Assembly: GCF_947489255.1 (NCBI RefSeq)
Contig: NZ_CANLCY010000004.1
Location: 124,001-188,000 of the forward strand
Source of the DNA: an uncultured Microbacterium sp.
GTDB taxonomy: Bacteria; Actinomycetota; Actinomycetes; Actinomycetales; Microbacteriaceae
DNA length: 64,000 nt
Direction: 5' to 3'
The notes beneath the pieces are model-generated. The model searched no databases, was not told the DNA's origin, and was given only the letters and a program-made list of their open reading frames with translations. Each line of letters begins with the position of its first letter. Within the stretch, counting starts at the first letter, position 1. Of the stretch, positions 1-8,547 are shown one piece after another. Position numbers and translations under genes: made by a program.

Positions 1-1352
1 TCGCTGGGGCCGACACCGACGAGCGGCGTCTGCTTGATCTTCGAGCCGAACAGGACGACGAACATCCAACCCCACAGCAGCAGCGGGCCCGACTCGGTCA
101 GCCCCTGCACGACGAGGAGGGCGCCGATCAGCGTGGGCAGGAGTGTGAGAGGGGAGTGCGGACGGTCGTCGCGGAGGTCCCACCGCGGGCGGTCGACGGC
201 GAAGAACCACGAGCGCCACAGGTAGGCCAGGTATACGAGGGCGAGCAGGGCCACGCCGATCGCACCGAGCTGCAGGTAGGCGTCGAGCCACATGCTGTGC
301 GCCTGCACCACCGTCTGACCGTGGTCGACGATCCAGCCGTCGATCAGGGGCTCGGTCGCGATCCAGGGCGTCGAGAACCCCCACCCGATGACGGGGTGCT
401 GGTCGGCGCGGGCGATCACGTCGGCCCAGATCCCCTCGCGGCCGGTCAGATCGGCGTCGCGCCCCAACAGGCCGAACAGGGCGCTGCGGCCGAACCACAG
501 CGCCGCCGCCCCGCCGAGACCGATCACCGCGTACAGGAGGTACCAGCGGGTGCGCTCGCCGGGACGCCGCGCCGTGCGCATCACGAGCACGGTGCCGAGC
601 ACGAGAGCGACGAACGCGGCGGAGATGAACGCGGTCGCCGATCCGGCTCGCACGAACAGGAAGGCGGCGAGGGCGATCCACACGACCAGCAGCACCCGTC
701 GTGGAGCGCCCGCGGCCAGGCGGATGGAGAACACGATGATCGCCACGAGCATGACCGCGGCGAGCAGGTTGGCGTTGCCGAACACCCCCTGGATGCGACC
801 GCCGTCGAAGAGGTTGTCGCGCGACCAGTAGACGATGGGATCCATCCGCTCGTCGGGGATCACGAAGCCGGGGAGCACCGGGCCCCGCACGAACACCGAG
901 ACGACGAGCTCGAAGACGAGCGAGAGCCCGACGATCCACTTGGCCGCCGACGCCACGGCCCGCACGACATCGCGCCAGGTGAGCACGGCTCCCACGAACA
1001 GTCCCTGGAAGGTCGTGATGACGAGCAGAAGCCAGGTGAGCACGGATGCCGCGGGCCACGCGCTCCACGTCAGCGACGCCGTCGCCCAGGCGAGATAGCC
1101 GAACGCCAGCCAGGGCAGGCGGCGCACGGCCAGTGGCGGGCGGGTCACGAGCCAGACGACGGCGGAGACGACGGCGGAGGCGATCACCACGGCGGCGGTC
1201 ACGACGGGCCCGACCGCGTTGACCAGCCCCACACCGCCCAGTGCGAGCACGAGGACGGCCACGCACCAGGCCCGCAGCAGAAGATGCCCGGTCGTCTCGC
1301 GCGGGGGCGCGGTCGGCAGCGCCGACACCGGGTGGTTCGTGTGCATCGCCAT
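1..1352 (-). CDS. O-antigen ligase/polymerase-like membrane protein (C-terminus outside window)
   Basis: Open from an ATG at 1352 to the window edge, 450 codons with no stop seen, so the 3' end is missing. The protein has about ten hydrophobic segments (for example residues 28-70, 83-125, 136-155, 195-213, 220-260). A large extracytoplasmic loop carries GREGIW (304-309), HPVIGWG (319-325) and HSMWLD (352-357), the layout of the Wzy_C/WaaL O-antigen ligase-polymerase family. These enzymes join lipid-linked sugar chains at the outer face of the membrane. A second in-frame ATG lies 6 bp downstream. It diverges from manA, which supplies mannose precursors, so a role in a cell-surface polysaccharide is reasonable. 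The substrate cannot be told. Confidence 0.72.
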   Translation of the reverse strand, partial: MAMHTNHPVSALPTAPPRETTGHLLLRAWCVAVLVLALGGVGLVNAVGPVVTAAVVIASAVVSAVVWLVTRPPLAVRRLPWLAFGYLAWATASLTWSAWPAASVLTWLLLVITTFQGLFVGAVLTWRDVVRAVASAAKWIVGLSLVFELVVSVFVRGPVLPGFVIPDERMDPIVYWSRDNLFDGGRIQGVFGNANLLAAVMLVAIIVFSIRLAAGAPRRVLLVVWIALAAFLFVRAGSATAFISAAFVALVLGTVLVMRTARRPGERTRWYLLYAVIGLGGAAALWFGRSALFGLLGRDADLTGREGIWADVIARADQHPVIGWGFSTPWIATEPLIDGWIVDHGQTVVQAHSMWLDAYLQLGAIGVALLALVYLAYLWRSWFFAVDRPRWDLRDDRPHSPLTLLPTLIGALLVVQGLTESGPLLLWGWMFVVLFGSKIKQTPLVGVGPS

Positions 1353-1361
1353 GGTGCTCTC

Positions 1362-1367
1362 AGGGTA
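1362..1367 (-). promoter_or_regulatory. putative -10 box (TACCCT) of the O-antigen ligase-like gene
   Basis: TACCCT on the minus strand ends 9 nt before the ATG at 1352, compatible with a leaderless or nearly leaderless transcript. Confidence 0.4.
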
Positions 1368-1401
1368 CCGGGCGGCATCCGGGACCGCCGGGTCGGGCCA
1401 C

Positions 1402-1407
1402 TAGGCT
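1402..1407 (+). promoter_or_regulatory. putative -10 box (TAGGCT) of manA, leaderless
   Basis: TAGGCT ends exactly 6 nt before the GTG start at 1414. This spacing places transcription initiation at or next to the start codon and supports that start. Confidence 0.6.
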
Positions 1408-1413
1408 GACGCC

Positions 1414-2577
1414 GTGCTGATCCCGATCTCGAACACGCCCCGCGACTACGCCTGGGGGAGCCCCACCCTCATCGCCGACCTCGAGGGGCGTGAGCCCACC
1501 GGCGCTCCCGAGGCCGAGGTGTGGTTCGGCGACCACCCGGGCTCGCCGGCCCGGGTGCACGACGGCTCCGAGCGCACGCTCGACGAGTGGCTCCCGGCGG
1601 TCTCCGCCGAGCAGGGCGTTCCCGCGAAGCTGCCCTACCTGTTGAAGCTCCTGGCGGCCGGTGCCCCGCTGTCGATCCAGGTGCACCCCTCGAAGGAGCA
1701 GGCCGTCGACGGCTACGCCCGCGAGGAGTCCGCCGGCGTCCCGCGCGACGCGGGCGAGCGCAACTACAAGGACGACAACCACAAGCCCGAGGTCATCGTG
1801 GCGCTCAGCGAGACCTTCACCGCGCTCGCGGGTCTGCGCGACATCGAGCGCACGCGCGCCCTCGTCGCCGGACTCGGCGACGCGCCGGCCGTGCGGACGC
1901 TGCGCACCCACCTGTCGGCGGACGACCCCGCCGACGCCCTCCGCGCGAGCATCGGCTGGCTCCTCGGCGAGGCCGACGCGGCCGCGATCGGGGAGATCGT
2001 GGATGCCGCGGCATCCGCCGATCCGGGGGAGTTCGCCGCCGAGCTGGCGCTGACGCGCTCGCTGCACACGGCGTATCCGGCTGACCCCGGCATCGTGGTG
2101 GCGCTGTTGATGAACCTCGTGGAGCTGCGCCGCGGGGAGGCGATCTTCGTGCCGGCCGGCGTGCTGCACGCCTACGTCGCCGGCCTCGGCGTCGAGATCA
2201 TGGCGGCCAGCGACAACGTCCTGCGCGGGGGCCTCACCCCCAAGCACATCGACGTGGACGAGCTGCTGGCGCTCGTGGACTTCCGGCCCGCCGAGCCGCC
2301 GTTCCTGCGGCCGACCGCGGCGGGCGAGGGCGCCGAGGTGTTCGCGCCCGGGATCGCCGACTTCAGCCTCGGGCACCTGGCCGCGCAGGCCTCGGGGTCG
2401 CTCGATCTGCGCGGAGTCGCGATCGCACTCGGCGTCGCGGGGGAGGCGACGATCACCGGGGCCTCCGGCGCGCACGTGACCCTGAGGCCCGGGGAGGCCG
2501 CTCTCGTGACGCCCGAGGAGTCCCCGCTGTCGAGCGACGGTCGCGGCGAGGTCTTCGTCGCGATGCCGGGGGACTGA
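1414..2577 (+). CDS. manA: mannose-6-phosphate isomerase, class I
   Basis: 387 aa, full length for a type I phosphomannose isomerase, interconverting fructose-6-P and mannose-6-P in the cytoplasm. Zinc-site signatures are visible: IQVHP (Q89, H91), NHKPE (E126), and a later VLHAYVAG segment followed by the conserved ASDNVLRGGLTPKH block. The GTG start is favoured because a TAGGCT box ends 6 nt upstream and the protein begins MLIPISNTPRDYAWGS, as family members do. It supplies GDP-mannose precursors for mannosylated envelope polymers. The divergent polysaccharide polymerase-like gene and the nearby glycosyltransferase fit that role, as does the common manA/whiB2 neighbourhood of actinobacteria. 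Confidence 0.95.
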   Translation: MLIPISNTPRDYAWGSPTLIADLEGREPTGAPEAEVWFGDHPGSPARVHDGSERTLDEWLPAVSAEQGVPAKLPYLLKLLAAGAPLSIQVHPSKEQAVDGYAREESAGVPRDAGERNYKDDNHKPEVIVALSETFTALAGLRDIERTRALVAGLGDAPAVRTLRTHLSADDPADALRASIGWLLGEADAAAIGEIVDAAASADPGEFAAELALTRSLHTAYPADPGIVVALLMNLVELRRGEAIFVPAGVLHAYVAGLGVEIMAASDNVLRGGLTPKHIDVDELLALVDFRPAEPPFLRPTAAGEGAEVFAPGIADFSLGHLAAQASGSLDLRGVAIALGVAGEATITGASGAHVTLRPGEAALVTPEESPLSSDGRGEVFVAMPGD

Positions 2578-2640
2578 TCGCGACACGCCGTATGCGGGCG
2601 TGAAGGTTCACCTCGGCCTTGAGGGTTTACGATCCGCGAC

Positions 2641-2669
2641 TTGACCAATCCGAATCACACGGGTGTAAT
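2641..2669 (+). promoter_or_regulatory. sigma-70-type promoter of whiB2 (TTGACC-17-TGTAAT)
   Basis: TTGACC at 2641-2646 and TGTAAT at 2664-2669 are separated by 17 bp in a locally A+T-rich stretch, about 50 bp before the whiB2 ATG. Unlike many genes here, this would give a leadered mRNA with a Shine-Dalgarno sequence (GGAGG just before 2721). Confidence 0.6.
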
Positions 2670-2720
2670 TATGTCTACGCGGAACCGCGTCATGGGGGCT
2701 TGAACGAGGCGGAGGACGAT

Positions 2721-3044
2721 ATGGCGACGTCGCAGTACCGGTCCGGTGTCCCGGACAACTGGTTCGTGGACCCGGTCGACCTGGGAGTACCCGGCGTCCG
2801 CCGAGACATCGACACCACCGAGGAGAACACCCTCGCCTGGCAGACCGATGCCCTCTGCTCGCAGACCGACCCCGAGGCCTTCTTCCCGGAGAAGGGCGGA
2901 TCGACTCGCGACGCGAAGCGCATCTGCACCTCGTGCGACGTCAAGAGCGAGTGCCTCGAGTACGCCCTCCAGAACGACGAGCGCTTCGGGATCTGGGGCG
3001 GTCTCAGCGAGCGCGAACGCCGCAAGCTCAAGCGTCGCGCCTGA
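2721..3044 (+). CDS. whiB2: WhiB-family iron-sulfur transcription factor, WhiB2/WhmD type
   Basis: 107 aa. The four iron-sulfur ligands are C46, C69, C72 and C78 (C-x22-C-x2-C-x5-C), followed by the G-I-W-G-G turn at 90-94 and a basic tail ending KLKRRA. ALCSQTDPEAFFPEKGG is characteristic of the WhiB2/WhmD (WhiB of Streptomyces) branch. That branch works with WhiA in control of septation and cell-division genes. The ATG at 2721 is preceded by GGAGG at good spacing; longer in-frame starts lie inside the promoter and are rejected. It sits between manA and a large glycosyltransferase, as in related genomes. Confidence 0.93.
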   Translation: MATSQYRSGVPDNWFVDPVDLGVPGVRRDIDTTEENTLAWQTDALCSQTDPEAFFPEKGGSTRDAKRICTSCDVKSECLEYALQNDERFGIWGGLSERERRKLKRRA

Positions 3045-3060
3045 TCCACGCGTCCGTCTC

Positions 3061-3079
3061 CCCTCGGGTGACCCGAGGG
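3061..3079 (+). terminator. hairpin after whiB2
   Basis: CCCTCGGG, a TGA loop and CCCGAGGG form a perfect 8-bp stem 17 bp after the whiB2 stop. No T-run follows, as is usual in this G+C-rich DNA. Confidence 0.5.
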
Positions 3080-3132
3080 TGAGCGATCGGCGTCCCGACG
3101 GCGCGGCGTCCGTGATCGCGGAAGAGCCGACT

Positions 3133-3138
3133 TAGGCT
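3133..3138 (+). promoter_or_regulatory. putative -10 box (TAGGCT) of the glycosyltransferase gene
   Basis: TAGGCT ends 9 nt before the ATG at 3148; leaderless or very short leader. Confidence 0.5.
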
Positions 3139-3147
3139 GATCCGGTC

Positions 3148-5991
3148 ATGCCCGCCCGTGTACACGCCATCCTCGTCGTGCGTCCCGAAGGACGCACCCC
3201 CGCCGCGAACCATCTGCAGCGCACGCTCGCAGCCCTCGCGGCCCAGACCCGTCCGGTCGATGCGCTGACCATCGTGCTGTGCGGCGCCGACCCCGGCCTG
3301 ACGCAGCTCGCCGCCTCCTCGGGAGCCGAGGGAGTCATCACGGCCCCCGCCGGGACGCCGTTCGCCGTGGCCACGGCCCTGGCCACCCCGCGTCTGACCG
3401 GTGACGCCGTGTGGCTGCTCGCGCAGGACACCGCGCCCGACCCCGACGCGCTGGTCCGCCTCGCGGGTGCCCTGGAGCTGTCGTCGTCCCTCGTGATCGC
3501 GGCGCCGAAGCTCGTGTCGTGGGACGACCGCGACGAGATCGTCTCTCTGGGCGTGAGCATGAACCGCTACGGGGGCACGGTCGAGCTCGCCAAGGGCGAA
3601 CTCGACCAGGGCCAGCACGACGGCGACGCCGACGTGCTCGGCGCGGACGTGCGTGGCATGCTCGTGCGTCGCGAGGCGTGGACCGCGCTCGGTGGCCTCG
3701 ACCCCGCCCTGGGCGGCGCCGACGAGGGGCTCGACCTCGGCGTGCGCGCGCGTCTCGCGGGCGATCTCGTCTCCCTGGTCCCGGCCGCGCGTGTCGCCGT
3801 CGCGGGCGACGGCGTGGCCGCGATGGCGCGCGGTCGTCGGCGGGCCCGCCGGCGCGCCTTCGCCACCCGCACCGCGCAGCTGCACCGGCGGCTGGCCTAC
3901 GCGCCGTCGGCGACCGTGCTGCTGCACTGGCTGTCGTTCCTGCCGCTCGCCCTTTGGCGCACCGTCATGCACCTCGTGACGAAGATGCCCTACCGGGTGC
4001 TGCCGGAATGGGGGGCGACGCTCCTCGTGCTCTTCCGGCCCGCCGCCGTCGTACGCGCCCGTCGCCGCATCCGCACGGTGCGCCGGGTGGGATGGTCGCG
4101 TATCGCGCCGCTGCGCATCTCGCGGTCGCAGATGCGATTGCGTCTCGACGCCGACGGGACCGACCCCGATGCTCCCGTGCGTTCGGAGCTGCGGTTCTTC
4201 GTCGGTGGCGGCGCGTGGGCCGTCCTCGGCGCGCTCGCCGTGTCGGCGGCGCTTTTCGCTCCGTTGCTCGCGTGGCCCGTCCTGGGCGGGGGAGCGCTCC
4301 TGCCGCTCCGGGCCGACATCGCCCAGCTCTGGCAGGACGCGGCGTGGGGCGCCCGACCTCTCGGACTGGATGCCGTGGGGCCGGCCGACCCGTTCTCCGC
4401 GCTGGTCGCTCTCCTGGGCACCCTCTCGCCCGGCGACCCCTCGCGGGCGTTCGTCGTGCTGTGGGTGCTCGCGCTCCCGCTGGCCGTGCTCGGGGGCTGG
4501 TTCGCCGCGGCGCGGGCGACGGAATCGTCGCTGCTGCGCATCTTCGCCGCTCTCGCGTGGGCGCTCGCCCCGACCTTCCTCGCCGCCCTCGTGGAGGGCC
4601 GCCCCGCGGCCGTGCTGCTGCACCTGCTGCTGCCGTGGCTCTTCTTCGCCGCGAGCGTGGCCCATCGGTCCTGGGCGCCGGCCGGGGCGGCATCCCTTCT
4701 ACTGGTGGCCGTGCTCGCGTGCGCCCCGTCCCTCGCGCCCGCCGTGGTCGTGCTGTGGTCGGCGGCGCTCATCGTGGTGGCGCTGGTCGCGGGCCGAGGC
4801 GTGGCCCGCGTGGTGTGGCTGCTCGTGCCGTCGGCGGTGATCTTCGCGCCCCTGGTGTGGACGCAGGTGCGTCGCGGGACGCCGTGGGCGCTGCTCGCCG
4901 ATCCGGGTGTGCCGTACGCCGGGGCGGAGGCGACGGCCGATCCGCTGGGTCGGGCGCTCCTGGCGGCGGGCTTCCCCACCTCGGACCCCGGCGGATGGGC
5001 GAGCGTGTTCGACGGGCCCGTGTGGTGGGTCGGTCTGCTCGTCGCGCCGCTCGCCGTGCTCGCGCTGCTGGCCGTGCTCACGCCCCGGTGGGTGACGGCA
5101 TCCGCTCTGCTCGTCATCGCGGTCGCGGGGCTCGCCACGGCGTTCGCCGCCGTGGGCGTCGCCGTGTCGTTCCGCGACGCGATCGCGGTGCCCCTGTGGG
5201 CCGGGTCGGGCCTGAGCCTGGCGTGGATCGGCCTGGTCGGTGCCGCCGTCGTGGCGCTCGACGCCGGCGTCGTCGAGCGGGTGCGCGTCCTGCGCCCTCT
5301 CGGCGCCCTGGCCGCGCTGGCGGCTCTACTCGTTGCCGTGGCCCCGGCGCTGACCGCGCAGACGGCCTCCGTCGAGAGCGGTCGCTCGGTGCTGACCAAC
5401 GGTCCCGTGTCGACGCTGCCGGCCTTCGTCGCCGCCGAGGGGCGCGGTTCCACCGACATCGGCACCATCGTGCTCGACCCCCGCGCCGACGGCATGCGCG
5501 TCGACGTCGTCTGGGGCGACAGTTCCACGCTCTCGGGTCAGAGCACCGTGCAGGCCACGCGGACCGCGGCATCGCCCGCCGACGAGGAGCTCGCGACGTT
5601 GGCCGCCGACCTCGTCACCCCCTCCGCCGATGACGTCGTCTCGCGTCTCGCCGATCGCGGAATCGGCTTCGTGCTCCTGGCGTCGGCGCCCGCGGGCGAG
5701 GACGACGTGATCCGCGGTGCGCGCCTGGGCGCGGCCACCTCGCTGGACCAGCGCGATCTGCTCGACCCGGTGGGGGCCACCTCGCGCGGCGACCTCTGGC
5801 GCGTGAACACCACCATCGTCCCCCGCGCGCCGATCGACGACCACCAGCGGGGCCTGCAGCGGCTGGTGACCTTCGCGTCTCTGGGCGTCGTGCTCATCGC
5901 CCTCCTGCTCGCCGTGCCCACCGCCGCGTCGCGCCGGGTGGCGCGGCGGACGCCGCGGACCGTCGGCCCGATCCCGGGAGGATCACGATGA
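3148..5991 (+). CDS. large membrane glycosyltransferase (GT2-like N-terminus)
   Basis: 947 aa. The first 220 or so residues look like a GT-A glycosyltransferase fold: an N-terminal beta-strand and 'AALAAQTRP' segment, a DTAPDPDAL acidic patch, and a GGLDPALGGADEGLDLGVRARLAG block typical of GT2 acceptor regions. The rest holds roughly a dozen hydrophobic segments and a large loop near residues 740-890, ending in a final membrane helix and a basic tail. Related proteins lie next to whiB2 in many actinobacteria and probably act in assembly of an envelope glycan. The gene overlaps the next one by ATGA. Substrate unknown. Confidence 0.8.
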   Translation: MPARVHAILVVRPEGRTPAANHLQRTLAALAAQTRPVDALTIVLCGADPGLTQLAASSGAEGVITAPAGTPFAVATALATPRLTGDAVWLLAQDTAPDPDALVRLAGALELSSSLVIAAPKLVSWDDRDEIVSLGVSMNRYGGTVELAKGELDQGQHDGDADVLGADVRGMLVRREAWTALGGLDPALGGADEGLDLGVRARLAGDLVSLVPAARVAVAGDGVAAMARGRRRARRRAFATRTAQLHRRLAYAPSATVLLHWLSFLPLALWRTVMHLVTKMPYRVLPEWGATLLVLFRPAAVVRARRRIRTVRRVGWSRIAPLRISRSQMRLRLDADGTDPDAPVRSELRFFVGGGAWAVLGALAVSAALFAPLLAWPVLGGGALLPLRADIAQLWQDAAWGARPLGLDAVGPADPFSALVALLGTLSPGDPSRAFVVLWVLALPLAVLGGWFAAARATESSLLRIFAALAWALAPTFLAALVEGRPAAVLLHLLLPWLFFAASVAHRSWAPAGAASLLLVAVLACAPSLAPAVVVLWSAALIVVALVAGRGVARVVWLLVPSAVIFAPLVWTQVRRGTPWALLADPGVPYAGAEATADPLGRALLAAGFPTSDPGGWASVFDGPVWWVGLLVAPLAVLALLAVLTPRWVTASALLVIAVAGLATAFAAVGVAVSFRDAIAVPLWAGSGLSLAWIGLVGAAVVALDAGVVERVRVLRPLGALAALAALLVAVAPALTAQTASVESGRSVLTNGPVSTLPAFVAAEGRGSTDIGTIVLDPRADGMRVDVVWGDSSTLSGQSTVQATRTAASPADEELATLAADLVTPSADDVVSRLADRGIGFVLLASAPAGEDDVIRGARLGAATSLDQRDLLDPVGATSRGDLWRVNTTIVPRAPIDDHQRGLQRLVTFASLGVVLIALLLAVPTAASRRVARRTPRTVGPIPGGSR

Positions 5992-7379
5992 GCGATCGAC
6001 GTCTCGTCCGCTTCGCCGCCACGAGCGCCCGCGTCGTGGCGGGGGCGGCCGTGGCCACGGCGGCCGTCGTCGGGACGGTCGCGGGGATCGCCGCGCCCTG
6101 GCCCGAATACGCCGCCGAGCCCGTCAAAGTGCAGGCCACCCCCGCGCCCTCCGACACCGTCCTCGCGTGCGACGGCCCGCTGCTCGCCCTCGGCCGCAGC
6201 GCCGACGCGGCGAACAGCCTGAGCGCCGCCGCCGCGCAGCAGGTGGTGAGCGGTCCCGCCTCGGCCTCCGCAGAGACCTCGTCGCTGACCGGGGCGACGG
6301 GAGCCGACGACGGCTCCGCCGACGCGCTGCGTGCGGCCCCCCAGGACGGCGTGCAGACCCCGCTCGCCGCGGCCGGTTCCGCCACCGCGGTGTCGGACGA
6401 CCTCACCGGCTTCGCCGCCTCGGCCTGCCGCGCCCCGCTCGCGGAATCATGGCTGGTGGGCGGCGCCTCCACCACCGGGTCCAACGACCTCGTCGTCCTC
6501 GCCAACCCGGGAACCGTGCCGGCGACGGTGCAACTGTCGGTCTACGGAGCGCAGGGCGTCTCGACACCTCCCGGGGGCAGCAATCTCGTCGTGCCGCCGG
6601 GTGAACGCCGCGTCGTGCCCCTCGCCGGCCTGCTGCTGGGCGAGGAGAGCCCGGTCGTGCGCGTCGTGGCATCCGGAGCCCCCGTGCACGCGTCGATGCA
6701 GGCGAGCTTGACGCGCGTGCTGCTCCCCGGCGGCAGCGACCAGGTCGCGCCTCTCGCCCAGGCCGACACGCGCCTCGTCATCCCCGGCGTTCAGGTGCTG
6801 ACCACGGGGGAGGGTCAGGCGGGAACCGTGCTGCGCCTACTCGCGCCCGGAGCCGACACCACCGCGACCGTGACCATGACCCCCCTGGATGCCGCGACCG
6901 CGGCCCCGGGAGCCCGATCGGTCCCGCTGACGGCGGGGCTTCCGACCTCGCTCGATCTCTCGGGCGTGGCGGCCGGGGCCTACACGGTCGAGGTGACGGC
7001 CGCCGCCCCCGTCGTCGGCGGCGCCTGGTCGACCACGGGCTTCGGCGAGGGGGCGGACTTCGCCTGGTACGCCGCCGCCCCCGTGTTCTCGTCGTCCGGC
7101 ACGATCGCCGTGGCCTCGGGCGTCGGGGCCGCTGTGGTGATCGCCGGCGACACGAGCGATGCGACCGTCAGCCTCACGCCCGTCGACGGCGGCGACCCGC
7201 TGACGACCGCGGTCGGGGCCGGCGCGAGCGTCGCGCTGCCCGTCGGCGCCGGGGTCTACCGACTCGACACCGACGCGCCGGTGCGGGCAGCGGTGTCGTA
7301 CTCGGGCGGCGGCGCGCTCGCGTCGTACCCACTGTGGCCCGCGGATGCCGCGGCCTCCGCGGTGACCGTACTGCCGTAG
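5988..7379 (+). CDS. DUF5719-family secreted/membrane-anchored protein
   Basis: 463 aa. An N-terminal hydrophobic segment (about residues 14-36, Ala/Val rich) should act as an uncleaved anchor or signal peptide. The remainder is an Ala/Gly/Thr-rich extracellular domain with repeated beta-sandwich-like stretches (for example VLANPGTVPATVQLSVYG) and no catalytic motif that I recognise. The start overlaps the glycosyltransferase stop by ATGA, implying [13 protein letters not shown] coupling. The family is known from the same position in actinobacterial genomes, and I infer a supporting role in the same envelope pathway. Confidence 0.75.
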   Translation: MSDRRLVRFAATSARVVAGAAVATAAVVGTVAGIAAPWPEYAAEPVKVQATPAPSDTVLACDGPLLALGRSADAANSLSAAAAQQVVSGPASASAETSSLTGATGADDGSADALRAAPQDGVQTPLAAAGSATAVSDDLTGFAASACRAPLAESWLVGGASTTGSNDLVVLANPGTVPATVQLSVYGAQGVSTPPGGSNLVVPPGERRVVPLAGLLLGEESPVVRVVASGAPVHASMQASLTRVLLPGGSDQVAPLAQADTRLVIPGVQVLTTGEGQAGTVLRLLAPGADTTATVTMTPLDAATAAPGARSVPLTAGLPTSLDLSGVAAGAYTVEVTAAAPVVGGAWSTTGFGEGADFAWYAAAPVFSSSGTIAVASGVGAAVVIAGDTSDATVSLTPVDGGDPLTTAVGAGASVALPVGAGVYRLDTDAPVRAAVSYSGGGALASYPLWPADAAASAVTVLP

Positions 7380-7410
7380 ACCCGCGCCGGGTCGGCGGCA
7401 TCCGGGCGGA

Positions 7411-7845
7411 TCAGAGGAAACGGAACCGCTCGGGCCCGAGGTCCCACGGGTCGCGGTCGAGGAACTCCGCGGCCGCGCGGAACACGGCGCCCTCGATCAT
7501 CATGCGGCGGTGCAGGTCGTCGTCGTGATGCGGGTGTCCGAGGCGCTCGATGGGCACGCGGTACAGGATGATGCGCTTCTCGTCGCGCAGCACCGTCCAG
7601 CGCGGGATGCCGTCCCCCGCCGCCGGGGGCATGATGCCGATCTCGAACGAGACCTCGCGCAGCTCGGGCCACGCGGAGCGCAGGAACTCGGCCGCCGTGC
7701 TGACGGCGATGTCGAAACGCTCGACGCGGGTGTCGATCGGGGGCAGGGGAGGTCGCACGACCGGGCTGCGGTTCTCCCGGCCGTGTCGCCCGTGACGGGA
7801 GGGGCGGACGACCGGCCGCGCTTCGCGGGATCGACGACGCATCAT
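7411..7845 (-). CDS. metallopeptidase (zincin-like) family protein
   Basis: 144 aa. The N-terminal 35 residues are basic and Pro/Arg-rich. The rest matches the small zincin-like family found beside DUF3499 and whiB2 genes in actinobacteria (VSFEIGIMPP, RIILYRVPIERLG). I see no clear HExxH metal site, so enzymatic activity is doubtful. The start at ATG 7845 (MMRRR) is supported by a TAGGAT box ending 6 nt upstream. It converges on the DUF5719 gene and diverges from the DUF3499 gene. Confidence 0.75.
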   Translation of the reverse strand: MMRRRSREARPVVRPSRHGRHGRENRSPVVRPPLPPIDTRVERFDIAVSTAAEFLRSAWPELREVSFEIGIMPPAAGDGIPRWTVLRDEKRIILYRVPIERLGHPHHDDDLHRRMMIEGAVFRAAAEFLDRDPWDLGPERFRFL

Positions 7846-7851
7846 CCGCCC

Positions 7852-7857
7852 ATCCTA
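7852..7857 (-). promoter_or_regulatory. putative -10 box (TAGGAT) of the zincin-like gene, leaderless
   Basis: Minus-strand TAGGAT ends 6 nt before the ATG at 7845. Confidence 0.55.
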
Positions 7858-7989
7858 CGTTCGCCGGCGGGTCGCACCGGGCGTCGCGGCGCGCATCGGG
7901 CCGCCGATCGGAACGGGCCCGCGGGGCACCCGGCATCCGGGGTCGATGGCGGCGCGGCGCGGCGTCGTCGCCGTGTCGGAGGTGCTGGG

Positions 7990-7995
7990 TAGGCT
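7990..7995 (+). promoter_or_regulatory. putative -10 box (TAGGCT) of the DUF3499 gene, leaderless
   Basis: TAGGCT ends 7 nt before the ATG at 8003 and decides this start over an in-frame ATG 57 bp upstream. Confidence 0.55.
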
Positions 7996-8002
7996 GACCG
8001 CG

Positions 8003-8209
8003 ATGCGCGACAGACTCTGCTCGAAGGTCGGGTGCGCCCGCGAGGCGATGAGCACCCTCACCTACGACTACGGCGACCAGATGGCGGCCCTGGGCCCCCT
8101 GGGGCCGGCGGGCGACCCTCACGCGCACGACCTGTGCGCGATCCACGCCGATCGGCTGTCGGTGCCGAAGGGCTGGGTTGTCGTCCGGCACGAGACCCTG
8201 CGCGCCTGA
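8003..8209 (+). CDS. DUF3499 family protein
   Basis: 68 aa. It begins MRDRLCSKVGCAREA and contains a DLCAIHADR segment. The paired cysteines (C6, C11 and the later DLC) with nearby His suggest a small zinc-binding fold. The family is conserved next to whiB2/manA loci of actinobacteria; its function is not established. The start is set by the TAGGCT box 7 nt upstream. Confidence 0.85.
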   Translation: MRDRLCSKVGCAREAMSTLTYDYGDQMAALGPLGPAGDPHAHDLCAIHADRLSVPKGWVVVRHETLRA

Positions 8210-8241
8210 GTCGCGGCGTGCGCCTCGCGCGGTCCCGGGGT

Positions 8242-8519
8242 CGGCTCGGCGTGTGAGGGGCGCGGGTTGTGGCGGTGGTTCCGCGGGTTTGGGGCGCGTT
8301 TCGTGCGTTGGGGCGTGAATTCTGCGCCCCAATGGTCGGATGGCGCCCCGAACCTTCTGGGCGGCGCCCGGCCTCGCGATCCGGTGTCAGCCGTGTTCGG
8401 GGCGGCTCGGCGTGTGAGGGGCGCGGGTGGCGGCGTGGGTTCCGCGGGTTTGGGGCGCGTTTCGTGCGTTGGGGCGTGAATTCTGCGCCCCAATGGTCGG
8501 ATGGCGCCCCGAAGCTTCT
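8242..8519. repeat. two direct copies of a 117-bp intergenic repeat with internal palindrome
   Basis: Copies at about 8242-8358 and 8403-8519 (161-bp period) are nearly identical. Each contains TTGGGGCG, a 9-nt loop TGAATTCTG and CGCCCCAA (8308-8332 and 8469-8493), a perfect 8-bp hairpin with an EcoRI-like palindrome in the loop. The copies fill the space between the DUF3499 stop and the RDD gene. I see no plausible gene here. Confidence 0.8.
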
Positions 8520-8547
8520 CGGTGCCACCCCGCCTCGTGGCCCGGCG

